From UBA1046 sp050945515 (GTDB lineage: Bacteria > Bacillota > Clostridia > Saccharofermentanales > DTU023): DNA of 36,344 nucleotides. The translations under genes were made by a program, and so were the position numbers. The number at the start of each line of letters is the position of its first letter. The stretch's first letter is position 1. The notes below the pieces were generated by a model, which saw nothing but the letters and a program-made list of their open reading frames with translations, made no database searches and was not told the origin of the DNA. The stretch covers positions 1-36,344 of the forward strand of contig JBMNTB010000018.1 in the NCBI GenBank assembly GCA_050945515.1, given 5' to 3'. Shown here one piece after another: positions 7,696 through 15,948 of the stretch.

Positions 7696-9537
7696 ATGAG
7701 AATTGTTAAAGGATTACAACAAGTTGACTTTGCAACACCTTTTACTAATTTACGGGAGATGCTCGATGTTTCTGTTCAGAAATATCCGGGCGTACCGGCC
7801 TATATCTTTCATGAAAAGGAAACTGATGGAGAAAAAACTGTTACCAAAGATTACGAACAGTTAAGAGACGATATCCATTCATTTGCGGCTGCTCTGCTAA
7901 GCGCAGGCAAGATCAAGTTGGAGCAACAGCAAAAAGAACATATTGCTGTCATCGGCGCCAATTCTTATCCGTGGGTAATAGTGCATAATGCGACCGTGTT
8001 CGGCCTGGGGATTAGTGTCCCTCTGGACAAACAGCTGGCAGATCATGAGGTCAGCAGATTATGCCAAAGAGGAAAGGTCACGGTTTTTGCCTTCGATTAT
8101 GCCCAACGCGATACCGCATATCTGGTTGAAAAAGAAAATCCGCAAATCCACACTTATATTTTGCTGGACAGGCCGGATAAATTTGATGAAGTATCTGACA
8201 GAATCGGCCATTTACGAAGTTTTGATTATCTGCTTGCCTCCGGCCGTCATCTGACGGAGAAAAAGCAGGAATTCAGATCACTGCCGATTGACAATCGGGC
8301 CATGACGGCTATCTATTTTACTTCCGGCACCACAGCCCGGTCGAAGGGTGTTATGCTTAGCCAGCACAATCTGGTCAGCAATGTTAAACAAGGAGTACAA
8401 ACCATTCCTTTGCAAGTCGGCTGGCGCGCCTTGTCCGTTTTGCCCTTGCACCATACTTTTGAAAATACAGTCGGTATGTATTGTTTTTGGGCCACAGGCA
8501 TCAGCATCTGTATTAATGAGAATCTGCGGTCACTGGCTCGTAATCTCAAAGGCTGGCATATCAATATAATCCTGACAGTGCCTCTGATGATCAGTACACT
8601 GTACCGTCAGATTATGAAGAATATTGAAAACCAAGGTAAGGCAGGAAAGCTCCGCTTCGGACTTAAATTGACCGGTTTTTTGAGCAAGCTGGGCATTGAT
8701 ATCCGGCGCAAGGTCTTTAAAGATATCCATACTGCCTTAGGCGGAGAATTGTCCATGGTTATCAGTGGCGCTGCTGCCCTGGCAGCGGAACATCAGCAGT
8801 TCTTTGAGAATATTGGTATTGTCTGCCTATCCGGTTACGGCTTGACGGAGACCTCGCCCATTCTATCGGCCTGTACACCGACAATGAATGTGATGGGCAG
8901 TGTAGGGCGTCCTATGTGTGATGTTGCACTGGCGATTGATTCGAACGGTCCGGCCGACAGCAAGGAAACAGCCGGTGAGATTCTGGCCAGAGGGGACAAT
9001 GTCATGCTGGGCTACTATGAGAATGAAGAAGCTACCGGAGAGGTTATGACGGAAGATGGCTGGTTCAGAACCGGAGATGTCGGCTATTTCGATCATAATG
9101 ACTGTCTCCATATTACCGGCAGAGCCAAGTCAATGATCGTGCTGGCCAACGGCAAGAATGTCTTCCCGGAAGAGCTGGAAATGTTCTTCTCAGAGCTGTC
9201 CGGTGTGAAAAACATTATGATCTGGGGCGAACAAACTGAGCGAGGAGCCACCGATCTGGCTGCCCGTTTCCAAATCGACCCGGAAGCTCTGCCGGAAGGT
9301 ATCGGTCCGGAAGATTCTTCCATCAGCAACTGGCTCGCACTGGAGATTCATCGCATAAATCAGCGTATGACAGAGTACAAGAAAGTTAAATATTTTATCT
9401 GGGATGAAAGTGATCCTGTACTCACAACTACACTGAAGATCAAGCGCAATGACGAACTCCACCGTATTCATCAGGAGCTGAGGCGACAGAATGTGTTGCT
9501 GCGCGAAGTGAGTGGGAAACGCATCAGCCTAAGTTAG
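7696..9537 (+). CDS. Long-chain fatty acid-CoA ligase (AMP-forming)
   Basis: Activates a fatty acid to acyl-AMP and then acyl-CoA, usually at the membrane face. The 613-residue ANL-family enzyme carries the phosphate-binding loop TSGTTARSKG (209-218), YGLTET (381-386), a GWFRTGDVGY block for ribose contact, the hinge GRAKSMIVLANGKNVFPEE, and the C-terminal lysine region LKIKR (K581/K583). Length and the early LREML.....YP start match FadD/long-chain ligases rather than acetyl-CoA synthetase. It follows the DUF1836 gene by 28 bases with AAAGAAAGTGAG as the binding site, so the two are likely co-transcribed and co-regulated. It ends at a strong terminator shared with the convergent liv operon. 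Confidence 0.9.
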   Translation: MRIVKGLQQVDFATPFTNLREMLDVSVQKYPGVPAYIFHEKETDGEKTVTKDYEQLRDDIHSFAAALLSAGKIKLEQQQKEHIAVIGANSYPWVIVHNATVFGLGISVPLDKQLADHEVSRLCQRGKVTVFAFDYAQRDTAYLVEKENPQIHTYILLDRPDKFDEVSDRIGHLRSFDYLLASGRHLTEKKQEFRSLPIDNRAMTAIYFTSGTTARSKGVMLSQHNLVSNVKQGVQTIPLQVGWRALSVLPLHHTFENTVGMYCFWATGISICINENLRSLARNLKGWHINIILTVPLMISTLYRQIMKNIENQGKAGKLRFGLKLTGFLSKLGIDIRRKVFKDIHTALGGELSMVISGAAALAAEHQQFFENIGIVCLSGYGLTETSPILSACTPTMNVMGSVGRPMCDVALAIDSNGPADSKETAGEILARGDNVMLGYYENEEATGEVMTEDGWFRTGDVGYFDHNDCLHITGRAKSMIVLANGKNVFPEELEMFFSELSGVKNIMIWGEQTERGATDLAARFQIDPEALPEGIGPEDSSISNWLALEIHRINQRMTEYKKVKYFIWDESDPVLTTTLKIKRNDELHRIHQELRRQNVLLREVSGKRISLS

Positions 9538-9570
9538 GGTAATAAGCTGATTAAAAAGCCAAGCATAGAC

Positions 9571-9611
9571 AATAAAAACCCTCCGCCGATTGCTGGCGGA
9601 GGGTTTTTATT
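9571..9611. terminator. Bidirectional terminator between the acyl-CoA ligase and livF
   Basis: A 17-bp perfect inverted repeat with a 7-base loop: the left arm (9571-9587) holds AAAAACCCTCCGCC and the right arm (9595-9611) its complement GGCGGAGGGTTTTT. A/T tracts at both ends give a U-run in either direction, suited to the two converging operons. Confidence 0.92.
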
Positions 9612-9673
9612 AGTTTGCTGTGTCTGAGTCAGAATGTATCAGCAAAATGTTTGTATTTTGCCGAGGGGGGTAA

Positions 9674-10405
9674 TTACTCACCACCACCCATATAAGCTTT
9701 AATAACTTTATCATCCTTCTTCAGATTTTCGCCGGTATTTTCGAGCACGATTTCACCGGTATCGAGAACATAGCCGTAATCCGCCAGGCCCAGAGCCATT
9801 TTAGAGTTCTGTTCGACCAGCAGAATCGGAATACCCTCATTATTAAGAACGCGGATAATATCGGCGACCTCTGCCACGAGCAGCGGTGCCAGGCCCATCG
9901 ACGGTTCGTCCATCATCAGGAGCTTGGGTTGTGCCATCAGGCCGCGGCCGACGGCCAGCATCTGCTGCTCACCACCGGAAAGAGTACCGCCCAGCTGCTT
10001 ATGACGCTCACCAAGACGCGGGAAACGGTCAAAGACATCAGCGATCAGAGATTTGCGTTTCCTGTCATCCTTGAGTGTGAAAGCACCCAGCTCCAGGTTC
10101 TCGGTTACTGTCAGATCTCTGAAGATACGACGACCTTCCGGGATATGGATTAACCCTAGCTCAACAACCCTGTGCGCAGGTACCCTGGTAATATCCTCAC
10201 CGAAGAAAGTGATCTTACCATTCCGACAAGGTTCAATATTGGAGATCGTTTTTAGTGTAGTCGATTTGCCTGCACCATTACTGCCGAGCAGAGTGACAAT
10301 CTGTTTGTCACATACATGGAAACTGATGTTGTGCAAGGCGCGAATATTGCCGTAGTATGTGTCAACATTTTCTACCTTAAGTACGACTTCATTTGATTCG
10401 CTCAT
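9674..10405 (-). CDS. livF: Branched-chain amino acid ABC importer, ATPase LivF
   Basis: Second ATPase of the leucine/isoleucine/valine importer, bound to the LivHM membrane pair. The 243-residue protein has Walker A GSNGAGKST (41-49), the ABC signature LSGGEQQ (142-148) and Walker B LLMMDEP (ending 168). MDEPSMGLAPLLV is a hallmark of LivF. The ATG overlaps the livG stop as TAATG, implying translational coupling. It is the last gene of the operon, and the terminator at 9571-9611 lies below it. Confidence 0.95.
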   Translation of the reverse strand: MSESNEVVLKVENVDTYYGNIRALHNISFHVCDKQIVTLLGSNGAGKSTTLKTISNIEPCRNGKITFFGEDITRVPAHRVVELGLIHIPEGRRIFRDLTVTENLELGAFTLKDDRKRKSLIADVFDRFPRLGERHKQLGGTLSGGEQQMLAVGRGLMAQPKLLMMDEPSMGLAPLLVAEVADIIRVLNNEGIPILLVEQNSKMALGLADYGYVLDTGEIVLENTGENLKKDDKVIKAYMGGGE

Positions 10406-11184
10406 TAGACTGCCTCCTCTTCATCTTCTTTTCCGAGGTATGCTTCAATGACCAACGGATTGGCCTGCACCTCTGCCGGCGTTCCCTCGGCAATCTTAGT
10501 ACCGAAGTTGATAACGACAATTTGTTCCGCAACTTCCATGACCAGGCTCATATCGTGCTCGATCAGGAAGACCGTGATTCCCAGCTCATCGCGGAAACGA
10601 CGGATAAGACGAATCAGATCGTTCTTTTCTTCCCGGTTCAGTCCGGCTGCTGGCTCGTCCAGCAGCAGCAGTTTCGGCTGGCTGGCCAGAGCACGTGCCC
10701 ACTCAACCCGGCGCTGGTTACCATAGGATAGGTTCTTAGCAATTTCATCTTTCAGATCCAGAATGCCGATAAATTCCATTGCCTCTTCAGCAATTTTTTT
10801 CAGCTTGGCCTCCTCCTTGCGTTCGGAGGGAGTGCGGAGCATCGCACTGCCGACGAATTTTTTGCCTAGTCTATGGCAGCCGCTTAAGACATTATCCATT
10901 ACCGTCAGATTATTAAACAGACGGACATTCTGGAATGTGCGGATGATCTTTTTGTATGTGATGCGATAGGGACGCATATTTAGCAGAGACTCGCCCTCAA
11001 AGAGGATTTCACCCCTGGTCGCCTTGTAGAAACCAGTCAAGCAGTTAAAGGCTGAAGTTTTGCCGGCACCGTTCGGTCCGATCAAGGCTGTGATGGAGCC
11101 CTCCTCAATAACAAAGTCCAATGAATCGACAGCGACAATACCGCCGAAGATCATGGTCAAATCTGTAACTTCCATTAATGCCAT
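10405..11184 (-). CDS. livG: Branched-chain amino acid ABC importer, ATPase LivG
   Basis: First ATPase of the importer. The 259-residue protein has Walker A GPNGAGKT (36-43), the LivG-type signature LSYGNQRRVEWARA in place of the strict LSGGQ, Walker B LLLLDEPAAGLN and the switch histidine in FLIEHDM. IRTFQNVRLFNNLTVMDNV is typical of LivG. The start has AGGAGAAGAT just upstream. It begins 30 bases after livM and overlaps livF by one base. Confidence 0.95.
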   Translation of the reverse strand: MALMEVTDLTMIFGGIVAVDSLDFVIEEGSITALIGPNGAGKTSAFNCLTGFYKATRGEILFEGESLLNMRPYRITYKKIIRTFQNVRLFNNLTVMDNVLSGCHRLGKKFVGSAMLRTPSERKEEAKLKKIAEEAMEFIGILDLKDEIAKNLSYGNQRRVEWARALASQPKLLLLDEPAAGLNREEKNDLIRLIRRFRDELGITVFLIEHDMSLVMEVAEQIVVINFGTKIAEGTPAEVQANPLVIEAYLGKEDEEEAV

Positions 11185-11214
11185 TTGATATCTTCTCCTT
11201 TCGTTCTCACAGCC

Positions 11215-12282
11215 CTACCGGCGACGACGCTTATCCGGCCACAGTCCCTGCGGACGGAAGATCATCGCGATGATGAGAGCCACGCCGAAGATCAGCATTC
11301 TGTATTCACCGATATCACGGAAGATCTCCGGGAAAATCGTAAAGAAAGCTGCGCCGGCCATAACGCCAGGTACTTTACCCATGCCACCGAGAACTACAGA
11401 GAGTAGGATATTGGTGGATTGTTGGAACTGGAAGCTGTTGGGAGAAATGGCGGCCATCTCCATAGCATAGAAGGCGCCTGCCAAGGCCCCTAGTATTGTG
11501 CCCACAATGAAGGCCCACAGTTTGTAGTTAACGACATTGACACCCATAGCTTCAGCGGCATCCTGGTCCTCACGCACATAGGCCAGAGCGCGTCCGAAGC
11601 GGGAGTCTTTGATACGATTGGATATTACCACAAATATTACAACAAGGACGATAAACAGATAGTACCACATCCAGATCTTGGTCAGTCTGACGCCAAAAAT
11701 GGAGGGACGGGGGATACCGGAAATACCGGAAGCGGAACCCGTAAACTCCAGATTGCGGGCGACAATCCTGACAATTTCACCGAAGCCCAGTGTAACAATG
11801 GCCAGATAGTCACTGCGCAGGCGCAGCGTCGGTCCGCCGATGACAATGGCGGCAATAAAACCGGTCACAACAACCACGGGCAGTGTTAACCAGAAGTTCC
11901 AGCCGAAATTCTTGACTAGAATCGCTGATGTATAGGCACCGACGGCAAATTTCGCCGCATAACCGAGGTCAATCAGGCCGGTAAAGCCGACAATAATATT
12001 ACAGCCGAGCGCCAGTAGCATATAGAACATAGCATTCCAGGCGATTTGCAGGATGTAGTTGTTAGCCCAGAGCGGTACAGTCAGAACAAAGGCCGCCAGA
12101 GCACCGAAAATTACAATCCTGACCGCGAGCGGGTCCGTAAATCTGTAGAAAGCATCTGACATCTTGTCAATAGCACCCAGGAAACCACTGCGATGCCCTG
12201 TTGTCGGGGTTGGATCACATGGATTGGTTGACTCAGTGACAACGGCTTCTTCAACATTCAAATTATTTGTTTTATTTTCCAT
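11215..12282 (-). CDS. livM: Branched-chain amino acid ABC importer, permease LivM
   Basis: Inner-membrane permease subunit pairing with LivH. It has about 355 residues. Residues 1-45 are a polar, non-membrane extension with TNPCDPTPTTGHR, and the remainder forms about nine to ten helices. Family blocks visible are GLIDLGYAAKFAVGAY, LRLRSDYLAIVTLGFGEI and the ABC-contact loop FGRALAYVREDQDAAEAMGVNV. The start lies two bases below the livH stop, using the GAGAGG inside livH's last codons as a binding site. The N-terminal extension also occurs in other LivM proteins, and its purpose is not evident. Confidence 0.93.
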   Translation of the reverse strand: MENKTNNLNVEEAVVTESTNPCDPTPTTGHRSGFLGAIDKMSDAFYRFTDPLAVRIVIFGALAAFVLTVPLWANNYILQIAWNAMFYMLLALGCNIIVGFTGLIDLGYAAKFAVGAYTSAILVKNFGWNFWLTLPVVVVTGFIAAIVIGGPTLRLRSDYLAIVTLGFGEIVRIVARNLEFTGSASGISGIPRPSIFGVRLTKIWMWYYLFIVLVVIFVVISNRIKDSRFGRALAYVREDQDAAEAMGVNVVNYKLWAFIVGTILGALAGAFYAMEMAAISPNSFQFQQSTNILLSVVLGGMGKVPGVMAGAAFFTIFPEIFRDIGEYRMLIFGVALIIAMIFRPQGLWPDKRRRR

Positions 12283-12284
12283 GG

Positions 12285-13199
12285 CTACATCCTCTCTACT
12301 TCAGTCTTGCCCAAGAGACCGGTCGGCTTGAAGATCAGCATCAGAATCAACAAGACAAAAGCAAAAACATCTTTCCAGGAAGAACCAAAGACTTGTGTAC
12401 CGGCAGCCTCCAGCAATCCCAGAAGTATACCGCCGAGCATAGCGCCCGGAAGGGATCCGATACCGCCGATGACGGCCGCCGTAAAGGCTTTCATGCCCAT
12501 GATATAGCCCATAAAATATTGGATATTGCCATAGTAGACACAGTGCATGACACCCGCCACCGCTGCCAGAGCAGAACCGATGAAGAAGGTCAGACCGATG
12601 ATCTTATTGACATTGATGCCCATCAGACGGCAGGTAGGTTTATCCAAGGCAATGGCGCGCATCGCTTTGCCCCAGATTGTAGTTGAAATGAACCAGGTCA
12701 ATACGATCATCAGAGCCGCCGTAATGCCGAGCAGGATTAACTGGATCCATGTGATAGTAATATTGCCGAAAGAAATGCCTGCAGTTGGATCGACTCCATG
12801 GATAAAGAACATAAATTCACCATTGGTGATTACCATCACGGCGTTATAGAGGATCAGTGACATACCAATGGCTGTAATCAATAGCGACAAGCGCGGTGCG
12901 TCCAGCAAGGGCCGATAGGCTACACGCTGAATAAGGAAACCCAGTGCGCCGCATAAAAACATGGCTGCCAACATGGCAAGAATAATACTGAGCCAGCCGG
13001 TCCCCAGAGCTCCTGAGACCGCACCGAAGACAGCGAAGCCGATGAAAGCACCGACCATGTAGACATCGCCATGAGCAAAGTTCAAAAGTTTAATAATACC
13101 GTAAACCATCGAATAGCCTAAAGAAATCAAGGCATAGAAAGAGCCCGTGATCAGACCATTCATAAGTTGCTGAATAATTACCTCACCTGTAGATAACAT
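12285..13199 (-). CDS. livH: Branched-chain amino acid ABC importer, permease LivH
   Basis: Inner-membrane permease subunit with 304 residues and about eight helices. Typical LivH blocks are LMNGLITGSFYALISLGYSMVYGI near the start, LLNFAHGDVYMVGAF and the ABC-contact loop WGKAMRAIALDKPTCRLMGINV. AVIGGIGSLPGAMLGG is the usual C-terminal signature. AGGTGGTGAT precedes the ATG. The gene begins 77 bases after livK, behind a terminator-like hairpin, so it is probably transcribed by read-through at a lower level than the binding protein. Confidence 0.94.
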   Translation of the reverse strand: MLSTGEVIIQQLMNGLITGSFYALISLGYSMVYGIIKLLNFAHGDVYMVGAFIGFAVFGAVSGALGTGWLSIILAMLAAMFLCGALGFLIQRVAYRPLLDAPRLSLLITAIGMSLILYNAVMVITNGEFMFFIHGVDPTAGISFGNITITWIQLILLGITAALMIVLTWFISTTIWGKAMRAIALDKPTCRLMGINVNKIIGLTFFIGSALAAVAGVMHCVYYGNIQYFMGYIMGMKAFTAAVIGGIGSLPGAMLGGILLGLLEAAGTQVFGSSWKDVFAFVLLILMLIFKPTGLLGKTEVERM

Positions 13200-13227
13200 T
13201 CGATTATCACCACCTAATCATATGCAT

Positions 13228-13262
13228 AAAAAAAAAGCGAATGGGCGCAGCCGCGCCCATTC
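13228..13262 (-). terminator. Partial terminator between livK and livH
   Basis: GAATGGGCGC (13239-13248) pairs perfectly with GCGCCCATTC (13253-13262) around 4 bases, and on the minus strand it is followed within two bases by a run of nine T (complement of 13228-13236). This is a textbook intrinsic terminator inside the operon, expected to trim most transcripts after the binding-protein gene. Confidence 0.88.
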
Positions 13263-13276
13263 ATTAAGAATTACCA

Positions 13277-14518
13277 TTAGTCCAGATCGATACGAACGAA
13301 TTTGCCATCCTGGATCTGTACGATCATGAAGTTGGACTGTGCCAGCTCACGGTTATCTGCGAACTTGATTAAGCCGGACATACCCTGGTACTCGATATTT
13401 TGCAGAGTATCGCGGACTGCCTCAAACTCAATTGTGCCAGCTTTTTCGATTGCGTCTTTCAGCAGATAAATCGTGTCATAGGCGAGTGTGGAATATCCGC
13501 CCGGCGGCATGCCGTACTTCGCCTCGTACTTGGCTACGTATTCATCACCGCCTTCGACCAGTTCGACATAGGGCGGGGAGGTGACATAGACATCTTCACC
13601 TGCCGGGCCGCTGCCGGTGATCAGATCGACGGAAGAGGAGCCGTCACCGCAGACGATATAGCCTTCATAGCCACCCTGGCGGAGCTGTTTGATGACGTTG
13701 GAGCCGTCAGCGTGGTAACCACACCAGTAGACCAGTTCGGCACCGGCATTGCGGATGGCTGTGACGATGGCCGATACGTCAGGAGCTTGCTTTTCCATAA
13801 CCTGAACAGTGACTACTTCAAAGCCGTCGCCGGGCATATCGCGCTCAACGATATCAGAGAGATTCTTGGTATAGTCATCACCCTGATGGATCGTGGCGAT
13901 CTTTGTGACCCCGAGATGTTTGGCGAGCTTGGTCAGCGTCTGGACACCGTGAGTGCCCGGGCTGTTGATCATGAAGCTCTGGTTCAGATTCAGGTCGGTG
14001 ATATTAGTCGAGTTTGCCGCGGAGATCAGCATGATCTTGTCAGCATCAAAGAATTGCTGCAAGGCTGGAATGGTTGCTCCGGAGCAATAACCGCCGACGA
14101 TGAAATCGGGGTCACCAGACAGGATCTTAGATGCTGCTGTAGCTGCCTGAGCGGCGTCGCAAGCATCATCTTCCTGTGCCAGAGTAAAGGTATACCCGCC
14201 CATGAAACCGCCGGCTTCATTGATCTCATCGACAGCCATCTGATAAGAGTTGAGCATGTCTTTGCCGTAGTAGGCTTCCGGACCGGTTGTAGGTAACAGA
14301 ACGCCTATTTTAAGTTCACGGGCTTCGCCTGCAGGCTCTGCGGGCTCATCCCCACCATCATCCGGTGCATCAGTTGCCTCTGCTGCCGGAGCTTCAGTCT
14401 CATCTCCCTCAGCAGCCGGAGCTTCGGTTTTTGCCGGTTCATCTTTCTTTGCACAACCCATAGCCAGGACACTGAAAGCCAGGATCAGGGCAAGCAATAG
14501 GAACCACTTTCTTTTCAT
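13277..14518 (-). CDS. livK: Branched-chain amino acid-binding lipoprotein LivK
   Basis: Substrate-binding component, anchored outside the membrane. The 413-residue protein has a lipoprotein signal peptide with lipobox LAMGC (cysteine 22), an acidic and Ala/Pro-rich linker (about 25-65), and a periplasmic-binding fold of peripla_BP_6 type beginning LKIGVLLPTTGPEAYYGKD. I place the start at the ATG at 14518, because an upstream in-frame ATG would make its own Shine-Dalgarno GAGGAGG coding. It is first in the operon, under the promoter at 14569-14598. The long charged linker may act as a spacer from the membrane. Exact amino-acid preference is not visible. Confidence 0.94.
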   Translation of the reverse strand: MKRKWFLLLALILAFSVLAMGCAKKDEPAKTEAPAAEGDETEAPAAEATDAPDDGGDEPAEPAGEARELKIGVLLPTTGPEAYYGKDMLNSYQMAVDEINEAGGFMGGYTFTLAQEDDACDAAQAATAASKILSGDPDFIVGGYCSGATIPALQQFFDADKIMLISAANSTNITDLNLNQSFMINSPGTHGVQTLTKLAKHLGVTKIATIHQGDDYTKNLSDIVERDMPGDGFEVVTVQVMEKQAPDVSAIVTAIRNAGAELVYWCGYHADGSNVIKQLRQGGYEGYIVCGDGSSSVDLITGSGPAGEDVYVTSPPYVELVEGGDEYVAKYEAKYGMPPGGYSTLAYDTIYLLKDAIEKAGTIEFEAVRDTLQNIEYQGMSGLIKFADNRELAQSNFMIVQIQDGKFVRIDLD

Positions 14519-14568
14519 TTTGCAATTTCCTCCTCTCATTTATGCATTATTTTCCCAATGCACAATGA

Positions 14569-14598
14569 AATATAATGACAGGGACAAATTCCTGTCAA
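14569..14598 (-). promoter_or_regulatory. liv operon promoter with embedded operator
   Basis: On the minus strand TTGACA (14593-14598), an 18-base spacer and TATATT (14569-14574) give a near-consensus promoter. A perfect inverted repeat, TGACAGG (14576-14582) with CCTGTCA (14591-14597), fills the spacer and overlaps the -35 box. Such a position predicts repression by a dimeric regulator, whose gene is not evident here. Confidence 0.72.
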
Positions 14599-14773
14599 CA
14601 AAACAATAGGGAATAACCATAATATAACTATATATAATTTTCCCTAAAAACCTGGAACAATTTTATCAGTAACAGCGTAAAAATGCAAGTAAATTGCAAT
14701 AGTCGATAGAGATAAAGTTATGCCGGGCATCGCAAGCGATACCGAAAAGAATCCAGTTTGTGTTATTCTGTGC

Positions 14774-14803
14774 TTGATAGCCAGCTTGACAAGCCGCTAT
14801 AAG
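14774..14803 (+). promoter_or_regulatory. Promoter candidate for the csd/YedF-like pair
   Basis: TTGATA at 14774-14779, an 18-base spacer, and TATAAG at 14798-14803, ending 16 bases before the start codon. The leader would therefore be very short. Confidence 0.5.
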
Positions 14804-14819
14804 AAAAGTGGGATAGAGC

Positions 14820-15947
14820 ATGATTTATTTTGATAACAGCGCCACCACACTGATGAAGCCACCCGAGGTGTCTGCAGCTGTCAAATATGGCATCGAGTCT
14901 TTTGGCAATGCGGGCAGATCGTTTCACGAACCTATGCTGCTGGCGAATCGGGCGATTTACCACACCCGTGAACTGATAGCACAACTGATCGGTCTGGCCG
15001 ATCCGCTGGGAGTGGCATTCACTTCCTCTGCCACCGAAAGCCTCAATCTGGTTATCCAATCCTTAATTGATACTGAAGATCATGTTATAACCTCAGTGGC
15101 GGAGCACAATTCCGTCCTGCGTCCGCTCTATCTCAGAGGTTGTAGTCTAAGTTTCATTGAATGCAATGAGGCAGGAGAGTTGCTAACAGACAGCATCAGT
15201 CAACTAATTACTCCCGCTACTAAAGCCGTAGTGATCTCGCATGGCTCCAATCTGACCGGCAATGTGATTGATCTCGATGCTGTCAAACAGATCTGCACTG
15301 AACACGAGCTCCTCTTGGTCGTAGACATTTCTCAGACTTTCGGTTCTTGTCCCATAACAATCGATCAGGCGGATGTCTTCTGTTTTACAGGTCATAAAGG
15401 TCTGTTCGGGCCCCAAGGAACCGGCGGTATCATTGTCGGACAACCCCTGAACTTCAGATTGGTCAAGACAGGAGGCTCGGGAGATAACAGCTTTGCCGCT
15501 TTCCAACAGCAGGAGATGCCGGATATCTTTGAAGCGGGAACCTTGAATGCGCCCGGTATTTATGGCCTGGGTGCTGGCGTGGAGTTTCTGCTCCAAGAGG
15601 GCAGGGACAAAATCAGAAATCGCGAGTACACCCTGACGAACAGCTTCTATCAGGCGTTGAAGGATCTGCCCGAACTGGTTTTCTACGGCAATTATCAGGC
15701 GACGGACAGACTCCCCCTGGTGTCACTCAATCTACAAGACATTTCCTCGACGGAAGTTTCAACCAGACTCTGGCAACAGTATCAAATTGCTACCCGGGCC
15801 GGAAGCCATTGTGCTCCACGCCTGCACCAGCATTTCGCCACGATTGACCAGGGCATAGTTCGCTTTTCCTTTTCTTATTTCAATACCGAAGCGGAAATTG
15901 AACAGGGCATTAGCGCCCTCAAAAACATAATAAAGGAGATATATTAA
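14820..15947 (+). CDS. Cysteine desulfurase/selenocysteine lyase-like enzyme
   Basis: PLP enzyme of aminotransferase class V, expected to release sulfur (or selenium) from cysteine (or selenocysteine). The 375-residue protein begins IYFDNSATT, has H96 and D169 for cofactor contact, the Schiff-base lysine K193 in FTGHKGLFGPQGTGG and a catalytic cysteine C331 in RAGSHCAPR. This set, and the length, match the subgroup named after EF2568 (TIGR01977), which is often found with selenium genes rather than IscS. One base separates its stop from the next gene, a YedF-like Se carrier, so it probably loads sulfur or selenium onto that partner. There is no selD in the window, so selenium use is inferred from neighbours only. 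Confidence 0.87.
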   Translation: MIYFDNSATTLMKPPEVSAAVKYGIESFGNAGRSFHEPMLLANRAIYHTRELIAQLIGLADPLGVAFTSSATESLNLVIQSLIDTEDHVITSVAEHNSVLRPLYLRGCSLSFIECNEAGELLTDSISQLITPATKAVVISHGSNLTGNVIDLDAVKQICTEHELLLVVDISQTFGSCPITIDQADVFCFTGHKGLFGPQGTGGIIVGQPLNFRLVKTGGSGDNSFAAFQQQEMPDIFEAGTLNAPGIYGLGAGVEFLLQEGRDKIRNREYTLTNSFYQALKDLPELVFYGNYQATDRLPLVSLNLQDISSTEVSTRLWQQYQIATRAGSHCAPRLHQHFATIDQGIVRFSFSYFNTEAEIEQGISALKNIIKEIY

Positions 15948-15948
15948 T

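Larger units (their letters stand above)
14519..14819. other. Divergent regulatory region between liv operon and csd
   Basis: This 301-base AT-rich region holds the liv promoter with its palindrome (14569-14598) toward the left, and the csd promoter (14774-14803) toward the right. I see no gene, riboswitch or T-box motif in the remainder. Confidence 0.55.

Noticed and set aside
9674..13199. Long open frames on the plus strand opposite the liv genes
   Set aside because: They mirror the conserved liv coding frames, lack starts with ribosome sites, and match no family.
13400..14296. A 298-codon plus-strand frame opposite livK
   Set aside because: It is antisense to a full-length, well-conserved binding protein and reads as low-complexity back-translation.
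14774..14819. TTGACA at 14785-14790 as the csd -35 box
   Set aside because: It lies only seven bases from TATAAG; the 18-base spacing from TTGATA at 14774 fits better.
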